64,000 nt of DNA from Aspidapion aeneum (Eukaryota > Arthropoda > Insecta > Coleoptera > Brentidae): contig OY755038.1 of NCBI GenBank assembly GCA_963576565.1, forward strand, positions 176,008,907 to 176,072,906, given 5' to 3'. Shown piece after piece: positions 55,891 to 64,000 of the stretch (its first letter is position 1; each line of letters begins with the position of its first letter). The position numbers were made by a program, and so were the translations under genes. Under the pieces are notes generated by a model. It was not told the origin of the DNA, searched no databases, and saw only the letters and a program-made list of their open reading frames with translations.

Positions 55891-57188
55891 AGTAGCTAGA
55901 TGCTACGACCCCATGGGCTACTTAGCTCCGCTAACGCTTTTTGCAAAACATTTAATCCAAATGCTCTTTTCATTAGGAGTTGGATGGGACGACTCCCCGC
56001 CTCAGTTTATTGTAGATCGTTGGCTACAATATAAATCCGAGCTACCTACGCTTTCGAATTTTCAACTACCCCGACTCATTAGCTTTAATCAAGATTATAG
56101 CTGTAAAATTCATGGCTTCTGTGATGCTAGCCAAAAGGCTACGGCCTGTGTAATATATTTTCGTATACTTTGTGAAGATTCATTTCGCATTTTCTTAGTT
56201 GCGGCTAAATCAAAAGTGGCACCCCTTTCTATAGTGTCAATTCCACGGTTAGAATTAATTAGTGCAAAAATGCTCGCTGATTTAATGCATGTAGTTATTA
56301 ACACGCTTTGGAGTCAAATAACTTTTTCAAAAATTTTTGCCTGGTGTGACTCCACAGTTGCATTGACTTGAATAAAAAATCCTCCATATCGCTGGAAAAC
56401 ATTTATTGCTAATCGGGTAGCGTCTATACAAGAGTAAATATCTCCCTCTATATGGCGTCATATTAGCACTGAAGCCAATCCAGCCGATGTGGCAAGCCGC
56501 GGTTTATTACCCATGAAGTTATCCAATAATTTGTTATGGTGGGCAGGTCCTGATTTTTTACGTCAACCACAGGACACTTGGCCTACTACAAAATTCGTTG
56601 AACCCGAAAGCATGGAAGAAATTGCACTATGTGAAGAACGCAAAATTACGTTGGCTGTTTTTATAAATGACAACCGCTTAGATTATTTATTAAATAATTA
56701 TTCGTGTCTCTCAAAAATACTTAGAATTCTGGCTCTATGCCTCCGCTTTTGTTTAAAAATAAGAAAACGAGAATTAAATACTGGTTTTCTTACAATATTT
56801 GAGCTAGATTCCGCTTTAATAATTTTAATTAAACACGCGCAAGCGCTAGAATTTTCTGATGATATTACAAACTTACGAACCAACCGACTTCCTTCTAAAC
56901 CCCTCCGCAAATTAAACGTTTTTATTGATCCAGAAGGAATTTTAAGAGTCGGTGGTGGCCTTCACAGATCTCAATTAGATTTCGACAAAAAACACCCCAT
57001 TTTATTGCCGCGAAAAAATCGATTAACCGCATTGCTTATTGAACAATTTCATAAAATTTACCTACATCCAGGTGCGCAGACGTTGCAGCATTTATTGCAG
57101 CAAAGATTTTGGATTTTATCCGCGAGACGAACTATTAGATCGGTCATAGGAAAATGCATGACTTGCTGGCGCTCGGTTCGGTTCTTGC
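55868..57188 (+). pseudogene. Pao connection, RNase H and integrase zinc region
   Basis: After VARCYDPMGYLAPL comes the RNase H-like part with GFCDASQKATACVIYF, SIPRLELISA and AWCDSTVAL (acidic positions kept). In-frame stops lie at 56369-56371 (TGA, where the family has Trp) and 56435-56437 (TAA). The frame continues through ANPADVASRG and WWAGPDFL to the integrase HHCC module: FHKIYLHPGAQTLQHLL and GKCMTCWR. A frameshift follows near 57185. Confidence 0.85.
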
Positions 57189-58118
57189 TTGCCAAAGGAG
57201 CGCATTTCTAAATCAAAGGCGTTCAGTTGCGTTGCAGTAGATTTTGCGGGACCTTTCTTTACTACTCTCGGAAAATTGCGTGGAGTAAAATCAACAAAAT
57301 CGTATATATGCATATTCGTGTGCTTTGTCACGAAGGCATCTCACCTGGAATTGGTTTCCGACCTTTCTTGCGAGGCATTTCTTTGCGCACTACGTAGATT
57401 CATTTGTCGCAGGGGACGCATAAGTTCTATTTGGTCGGATAACGCGTCGAATTTTTGCGCTGCGAGTAAACAAATTACTGAAATGTTTAAGTATGCAACG
57501 GATTCTGAGAAAATAGAATGGAAATTTAGTCCATCTCTTGCTCCGCATTTTAATGCTTTAGCGGAAGCAGGAGTTAAGTCTGTTAAAACTCACTTGTATC
57601 GGGTTATTGGTGAACAAAGATTAACTTATGAGGAGTTTTATACTGTTTTGGTTCAAATTGAAGCCGTACTTAACTCTCGGCCTTTATCGCCATTACCAAA
57701 CGATCCAAATGACTTAGCGGTTTTAACACCCGGTCATTTTCTATCACTCGAACCTCTTTCTGTTTTGCCAGACAGAGACTTATCACATTTGAATTTAAAT
57801 CAAATGAGTCGCTATCAGTTGTTACAACGACTGCACCAAGATTTTTGGTCTAGGTGGCACAAGGAGTATTTGCATACCCTTCAGCAGCGCGGGAAGTGGC
57901 TAGAACCCAATTCCCAACCTGCTGAAGTGGGTAATCTTGTGCTGCTTAAAGTCGACAATTTACCACCCACCAAGTGGAACATAGGTAAAATAATTGCCTT
58001 ACACCCGGGTGCAGACGGAGTAACACGCGTTGCTACAGTCCACATAAATCAAGGAGATTTTAGGAGACCAATGGTAAAGCTTTGTCCTTTACCAGTCTCC
58101 ACAAACAATACTACATAG
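57189..58118 (+). pseudogene. Pao integrase catalytic core and C-terminal domain
   Basis: A 309-codon open stretch. DDE core: VAVDFAGPFF (first Asp), WSDNASNF (second Asp) and AEAGVKSVK (Glu; the usual GGLWEAG reads NALAEAG here). After the core comes the BEL/Pao-specific C-terminal domain (DUF5641-like): LVLLKVDNLPPTKWNIGKI and GVTRVATVH. It ends at TAG 58116-58118, 35 bases before the 3' LTR. No envelope gene follows. This is the best-preserved piece of the element. Confidence 0.88.
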
Positions 58119-58140
58119 TTAAGGTCCGCTGGGACTCTTA

Positions 58141-58153
58141 ACGGTGGGCAGGA
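58141..58153 (+). promoter_or_regulatory. Polypurine-tract-like sequence before the 3' LTR
   Basis: ACGGTGGGCAGGA directly precedes the 3' LTR. It is mostly purine and in the correct place for plus-strand priming. Confidence 0.5.
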
Positions 58154-58711
58154 TGTTGCGTATCCGCTTACATTCTTTTCTAGTTTATAATTTCTAGTTT
58201 TTATTTTCTTTTTCTTAAATATAAACTGCATAAAATGCATCCACAAGTAATTTAGTTTTTGGTGAATGCGCTCGCGAGCAGCGAGAATTTTATTTATTTT
58301 GTTTTCTCTCGATTTAATTCGTTATCGCGAGTTAATATTGGGAGGTTTATTTTTTTATAGAAAGATTCGAATTTTTCGTTGAACATTTTTATTTTAATAT
58401 ATAATATTTTCAGTATAAAATTTTGTCTATCGTAAGAAGAAGTGTTTATGCTCACGCACTTTTCACCTTTTGTGATCGCTTAATAATTTCCAATTATTAC
58501 TTTACAAACTTTTTCTAACTCCAGAAACATTTTGAGTGGTTAAAATTGTGCATTGGATGGGTTGTTGATGGTCTGCCAGAGGATCCTCGAGAAGAAAACA
58601 TTTGGGGCAAATAGTGGGAAAACCTTGGTAAGTCCTCCCATTTCATTCTAATTTTATTCGGGCTATATTTTTTGTGAAAAACCAAATCATTAAAAAGACC
58701 AGCACACAACA
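58154..58711 (+). repeat. BEL/Pao 3' LTR
   Basis: 558 bp, TGTTGCGTATCCGC to AGCACACAACA, followed by the target duplication AATAT. It has 21 more bases than the 5' LTR, mainly the CCCATTTCATTCTAATT stretch near 58638. Confidence 0.92.
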
Positions 58712-58716
58712 AATAT

Positions 58717-60923
58717 ACAAACATTATAGAAAACGAAATTTTTTACATTAAGCCAATTTAATTTTTTTAACATTAGTGTAATTTTTATATATTTATCTGC
58801 TTTGAGAATTATCCTCATTGCTCTATTCTGTAATATTTGAAGTTTATCTATAATATTTTCATTCGCTGTTTATAATATAGTTGAGCAGTAGGAAAAATGT
58901 GGTAATGTTGTTGTATTGTAAACACATTTTTTAGAAAAAAATGATAAATAATAACTAATCCTTCCTAAATAATCAATTTTTGAAGAAATTTTTGATATAA
59001 TATGTTCGTAGTATTTATTAAACTTTAATTTTGATAAATACTACGTAATTTCTAATTTCTCATTATTTATAGTGATTGCAAAATTTGTTAAGTTACTTTT
59101 TTTTTAATTATTTAATTATTTAAAATTTAAAATCGTACATTTTGTTTTGTTTACATTTAATTTTAATTTGTTTGCGTTTAGCCAATGTACTACATTTTTA
59201 AATTCTGAATTTATCTCAATAGTTAGGTTTTTCAATGAAGTTCCTTTTAAATAAAGTAATGTATCATCTGCAAACATCTGTATCATACACTTTTTTAAAA
59301 CTGTTGGTAGGTCATTTTATAAAATAAAAAGTAATGGTCCCAATATACTTTGTGGTACCATGTTGTTTGATTTTTCCGATGATAGTGAATTCAAAATTTT
59401 GGTTCGCTGTGGCCTGTGGCATAAATAATTTCTAAAACTTTGCCCCTTGAACCAAATTTATAAAGTTTTTTTTAATAACCTTTCCCTGTCAATAGTTCCA
59501 AATGCTCTTTTAAAATCTAAAAATACCCCAACTATAATTTCATTTTTCTCAAAACTTCTTTTCCAACGTATTGGACTGCAATTTCTGTAGAATATTTTCG
59601 CCTAAATCTTGTTTGTCGTTGTACTAAGATTTTGTTGTTTTCTATAAAATTTAAAAACTATTTATATACCACTTCTTCCAAAAACTTTTCAATATCCCAT
59701 AAAACATTTATTGGTCTTAATTCATCATATCTTTTACTATTTTTAACTTTTGGTATAGGAGCAATATATGAGCATTTGAGTATTTCTTGAATTTCTCCGT
59801 TTTTTAAGCACGTCTTTATTAGATTTAAAAGTAGATATTCTATGACCGAAAATGTTTCTTTCATTAGATTTTTGTTTAATATTTCATTTTTATTATTATT
59901 TGATTTTAAATTTGCAACTTTGTTTTTCATTTGATTTAATGTTACTATGCTTGTATTTGGTATAGAATTAATAATGTCTTCTATGCTTTTTATATATTGT
60001 ATTTGTTTAGTCGTTCTGATATGTTGTTTGGATCAGTTTCAATTTTGTCTTCAAAAATGATTTTAGTTATGCCACTTTTTGGTTTGTTGTTGATTAAATT
60101 TTTCATTGTTTTCCACATTTTCTTGTTGTTTCCTTTATTTTTATCAATTTCCTTTTCAAAATAAAGTATTTCTCTTGTCTTAATACATTAACACAATTAT
60201 TTCGTTTATCTTTATATTCTATCCAATCTATTTCAGTTCTGTTAGTAGTAAATTTTTTATAAAAATGATCTCTGTCTGTTTTTGCATCATAAATTTTCTT
60301 ATTAAACCATGGTGTTTCTGTTTTTCTGTAAGGTATTATTTTACTTTATTGAACTATTATCAAGGTGTGTTCGATGTTACTATATAGTTGTCCAAAAAGT
60401 GAATCAGCATCATTCAGTGTGTAATCCCAATGACATTTAATTAATTTTATACATAGTTTGTTGTAGTCTAAATAAGTTCTGGTTTTTGTTTTATGTTGTT
60501 CATTTACTTCAATTTCAATATAAGTCCAATAATGGTCTTTTATTTTTGGTATTTTTTCCACACCAGATATTAGAGAAAAATTAGTATTAGATCTATTTTT
60601 GATTCTGTGTTATTGGTTACTCCTGTCGGTTCCTTTATTATTTGTCTTAGCCCATATAAATCAACCAGTTGTTAAAATTTTTCAACATAAAAATCTTGAT
60701 TATCAAAGTTTATATTAAAATCTCCCATATTTATGTTAACACCATTTTATTCCAAATTTTCTTCGCAAATTAATTGAAAAAAGTAAAAACCTGTTAATTT
60801 TTCCTGATGAAGATCTGTAAAACACATTTAACTTGTAAATTTTTGCTGAATGGTTGAATCCGTAGCATTTAAATCATCTAAGTAAATTAAAATCTCTAAA
60901 AATTGGACAGATTGAAATAGTTA
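58717..60923 (-). pseudogene. Old LINE ORF2 (endonuclease-RT), heavily mutated
   Basis: Minus strand, in order: endonuclease remnant with MGDFNINF near 60715-60740 and KEPTGVTNN, linker with TPWFNKKIYDAKTDRDHF near 60300, RT with IAPIPKVKNSKRYDELRPIN (59658-59930), VPQSILGPLLFIL near 59340, MFADDTLLYLKG (FADD at 59263-59274), and LQILQNRAMRIILKADKY near 58810. Many stops and frameshifts. The coding passes through the Pao insertion to 48208. The motifs fit the CR1/R1/Jockey group, but the exact clade is uncertain. Confidence 0.75.
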
Positions 60924-61139
60924 TTTACCTAACAAATGCGGAAAGTGATACTTTACCGCACGCGACGGCAGTTGGCCGAACGACGCGGAGCGGAGTTCGG
61001 TCAAGCCGTCAAGAGTGGTAAAGACACTTTCCGCATGTGTTAGGTAAAATATTTTACCTATGAGTACCTTTTTTAAAGAAACTTTACCGCACAGTGGGTG
61101 GTAAAGGAATTACTTTATCGCATGCGAGTAGGTAAAATT
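60924..61139. mobile_element. GC-rich double-hairpin miniature element
   Basis: TTTACCTAACAAATGCGGAA pairs with TTCCGCATGTGTTAGGTAAA (60924-61048), with an inner pair GACGGCAGTTGGCCGAAC against GTTCGGTCAAGCCGTC. A second unit, TTTTACCTATGAG to CGAGTAGGTAAAAT (61051-61139), lies next to it with CTTTACCGCACAG inside. It interrupts the old LINE. No coding frame. GC content contrasts sharply with the surroundings. Confidence 0.7.
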
Positions 61140-61910
61140 AATAAACAGCATACTTTTTCCTTTATTTTTGTGAAATTTTCGCCATCAATTTCTATTATTG
61201 CCATGTATTTAGTTTTCATTTTTTTGAATACTTTAACTTCTAAATTTTTCATATTGATATATGAATTTTGCTCCAAAATTATTGTTTTAAGTTCTTCATT
61301 TTCCACTTTATCTTCAATCCCAATTATTTTTATTCTCGGATTCCGTTTCTCGTCTTCTTTAGTTGTATAGTTCTCTCCCACAAAGGATTTATGAATTTTC
61401 CTAGTTCTGTTTTAGTTTTCTTTAAATCTTGAGATTCATTTGGTTTTATATTTATTGCAGTTACCTTTTTTAATGTTGAATTATCATTTTCCTTCTGTCC
61501 CAATCATTTAACAACAATATCTGACCAGCTTTGAGTAATAGTTGATACATTTGCCTGTTGTTGGTTTTCAGAAGTCTTCATTATATTGGATGACTGATTT
61601 GTATGATTATCAAATAACTTTTTTACCTCGTTATTTAGTTAATTTTAATTTATCATTAAAATTTTCTCTTCCAAAAGTGTTATTCTATTCAGAAGCTCTT
61701 CTATTAACTATATCTTTTGATGTAATTACCTCAATTATTTCCATATATAATTTAATATCAAAGTTTTTATAAAATTTTTTAATGTTCTCATTGTCATTGT
61801 CAGTGTCTGTATCTTTTAATATTTCAGATTTTTTGCTTTTAGTTCGTTCGCTGCCGCCTAAAATTTTCTTTCGTCGTACTCTAGGAAAATAAAAACATCT
61901 CATTCATATT
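61115..61910 (-). pseudogene. Old LINE ORF1 remnant
   Basis: Two minus-strand pieces: 61685-61903 (acidic Asp/Asn stretch DTDTDNDNEN, then KKFYKNFDIKLY) and 61115-61381 (RNPRIKIIGIEDKVENEELK, then a Met- and Lys-rich part with MAIIEIDGENF). The second resembles the RRM-like region of ORF1 proteins in CR1/R1-like LINEs, which bind the element RNA. The frames are separated by stops between 61382 and 61684. Its place upstream of ORF2 on the same strand supports the call. Confidence 0.55.
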
Positions 61911-64000
61911 CCAGGGCTGTTGGCTGTGGGCAACGTAAATACTGGGTTTTTCAAAATCGTTATTTATTAATATAGACAGAGTCTGACACAGGGAAATATC
62001 AAAACGGCAAGGGCTTAGACAATATGAGGGACAATCCAAATTATGCTACTATAGGAAAATAATAAAATTTACACATTAGTTTATTTTGATATATACCGCG
62101 CAACGACCCGAACGTCAAGCCAAACACTAGTGTGGACATCCAAACTAGGGTTTTGTTCGCCGTTCTGCTAGTGGGGCGGGTCAGTGATCGTTGAAATGTT
62201 AAGTTATGTACCAAGTTTTATTGTAGAGGTCCTTTATCTACTTCACCCGACGAGCCGTCACTGCGAACTTATTCGCTTTACTTTTGTTTCAGTGTTCATT
62301 AGCTTATTTTGCAATTACCTATTATCTCCTCTTTAAGTGTTAAAACATAAAATATAGGATTCACCAGGGAAATAAAACTTGCACTTACCCCTACATTTCG
62401 TCAATACAAATTATTTAAAAGGACTTAAGAGAAACACTATATTTCTTACGTTTAAGAGTTTCATTTCAAACAGATTTCACAAATTTTTTCAATTTTGAAG
62501 ACGTAAAAAATGTTTTTATCCAGCGAGATTATGATCAAATATAAATAAAAACTAACCATTATTATCTTTTTCAAGATCAGTGGCATAGCGACATAGTCCC
62601 GAAGCCGTGTTTGAAAATTTCGGTCGGGCACCACTACTAAACTAGCTACCTTAGCTAAAAGCTTCAACTTTCATGGTGAGAAAACCCTTAGAGAGGCTTT
62701 CTAATTATATAACTACTAGGAAAACTTTGCGGAAATGCACCGTTTTTTCGGAAAGTCGACAAAACTGGTTTAAACGGAAACCTTTAGAAGTGTGAAAACC
62801 CTCTTTAAAAAGAATGATATACTTTGATTGAAGCTCTCTGATTTTAAAAATTTTACGGAAACTTTGCGGTAGAGCACTGTTTATGAAAAAAATTTAGAAA
62901 AACTGCTTTAAACTAAAAACAATAAATAAAAGAAAATCGGTTTTAAGAAATGCTTGTAGAAGTATAAGAAACCCTGCGGCAAAAATACTTGAAAAAAATT
63001 AAGTAACCAACTTGATCGCGTACGGCCAGCTTAATATTGGTCAGATCAAGCTAGGTTAAATAAGGTTGGATTATGATAGATCAAGTTAGATTGGGCTAGA
63101 TTGTGTTTAGATTGAATTGTTGGGTAAGGTTTTGTTGTGTAAGGTCGGATCAGGTTAGTTTAAGAGTAGGTTTTTCCATAAATATATGTTTTAGGTTAAA
63201 CCAGTTTTTCCGACTTTTATCAAAAACGCAATTTCTGTAAAGTTTCCTTAAGTTGTTTGAGACATTTTTAAGGTATTTGTTTCTTTTCAAGCCGGTTTCA
63301 ACCAAAATAAAACCGATTCTCATAAATTTTAGTCGATTTGTTATAAGACCATGTTCCAAAATACCGCCGAAAATCCTGCACAAATAACCCGCCATCTTTG
63401 TTTAAAGATGGCGAAAAGAAGTTTGAATCAAATGTACGCAACTTTTTTATTATTACATCGATTTTACTCAAACAAATTGTGGTTAGCTTCTACTATAATG
63501 GCTTTTCCAAAACATCATCAATACTTTTTCTGTTGTCTCTATACCATAAATTCTGTAATTTCCTCAAATACACTGTTTTTTTTTAGGTTTTTTGATTTTC
63601 TAAAGAAAATTACTGGTTTTACAAAAAAAACATAAAATATAAAAATAATAAAGATTTTTAGTATGTATTCATAGTGTGTCTAACTTTTGTTGTAGGTTAA
63701 GTGGTTCTCGAGGTACATTTAAAAAACCCCTAAATTGGCCTGTACCTACTCCTGGGAAAAAAAAATTCACGTTTTCACCAAAATCATAAAAGTCACTAAA
63801 AACTATACAGATTGAAAAAAGATGTCAAACTCAATAAGAAACAGCTATTAGTTCCAAACAGAAACTAATACTAGGGTAGATATGGCGGCTTAAACATGAC
63901 CGAAGCGTAGTTTACAATTTTAATTTTGAGGGTAATTTTTTTATGTAAGACGAACCTCTACAGGGTCAAAATGTACCCCAGCTAAAAGACCATTTAATTA
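61911..64000. other. Gene-free stretch with a diverged inverted repeat
   Basis: No gene supported. CGCAACGACCCG and CGGGTCAGTGATCGTTG (about 62098-62195) are a small inverted pair. About 62850-62950 is a diverged reverse complement of 63175-63270 (GGAAACTTTGCGG against CTGTAAAGTTTCC, and AAAAACTGCTTTAAAC against GGTTAAACCAGTTTTT). AACTTTGCGG also repeats at 62727. A degenerate AGGTT-rich tract lies at 63040-63165. Confidence 0.45.

Larger units (their letters stand above)
48209..58711 (+). mobile_element. BEL/Pao LTR retrotransposon, complete boundaries, decayed
   Basis: Bounded by direct LTRs (48209-48745 and 58154-58711), both TG...CA, with the 5-bp target duplication AATAT (48204-48208 and 58712-58716). 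The internal order gag, protease, RT, RNase H, integrase, DUF5641-like end is that of BEL/Pao. Length 10.5 kb, of which 3.4 kb is a later insertion in gag. It inserted into a minus-strand LINE. The reading frame carries several frameshifts and stops. Confidence 0.92.

Noticed and set aside
63040..63165. AGGTT-rich tract considered as telomeric TTAGG repeats
   Set aside because: The spacing and sequence are irregular and no run of TTAGG occurs. Low-complexity sequence is the simpler explanation.

Overview
This window looks like repeat-filled DNA from an arthropod, most probably an insect. The sequence is strongly AT-rich. It carries RTE-type and Jockey-type LINEs, a BEL/Pao LTR retrotransposon, a Tigger/pogo miniature element, and many TA-flanked or 8-bp-flanked miniature elements. 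I see no recognisable host gene, tRNA, rRNA or CRISPR array. Two small open frames near 17 kb are the only non-transposon coding candidates, and they are weak.

Layout. 0.75-4.3 kb: an RTE LINE on the minus strand with one uninterrupted 967-codon endonuclease/reverse transcriptase frame, ending in a 110-bp TA repeat. 6.2-9.6 kb: miniature elements of a CCTTCCTAGC-ended family, one split by a 2.3-kb palindrome. 10.0-10.7 kb: a Tigger/pogo miniature element keeping a transposase HTH remnant. 15.7-16.5 kb: a foldback element built of GATCGAAA-type repeats with an 8-bp target duplication. 16.9-17.4 kb: the two small ORFs. 19.0-20.2 kb: another long palindrome. 21.8-29.8 kb: an LTR-like sequence with a primer-binding-like site, broken by a 4.6-kb segment flanked by a 214-bp direct duplication. 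It recurs inverted at 40.3-42.3 kb. 32.4-36.3 kb: one RTE copy inserted in reverse into another, with an 11-bp target duplication. 37.4-40.2 kb: miniature elements, one nested in the loop of another.

42.8-48.0 kb: a palindromic GGCGGATCC-type repeat whose arms hold an RTE copy and a Jockey LINE. 48.0-61.9 kb: an old minus-strand LINE, split by a 10.5-kb BEL/Pao element (537 and 558 bp LTRs, target duplication AATAT). The Pao gag is itself split by a 3.4-kb insertion (10-bp duplication GTATACGCCC) holding a palindrome and a miniature element. 61.9-64.0 kb has no gene.

The genes do not form a pathway; each element encodes, or once encoded, its own mobilisation. Only the RTE at 1.0-4.0 kb has an intact reading frame. 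The rest are decayed, which allows the order of insertions to be read. The most unusual aspects are the number of long foldback structures, the clean nested insertions, the 4.6-kb segment with a 214-bp flanking duplication, and the unclassified 3.4-kb insertion in gag.
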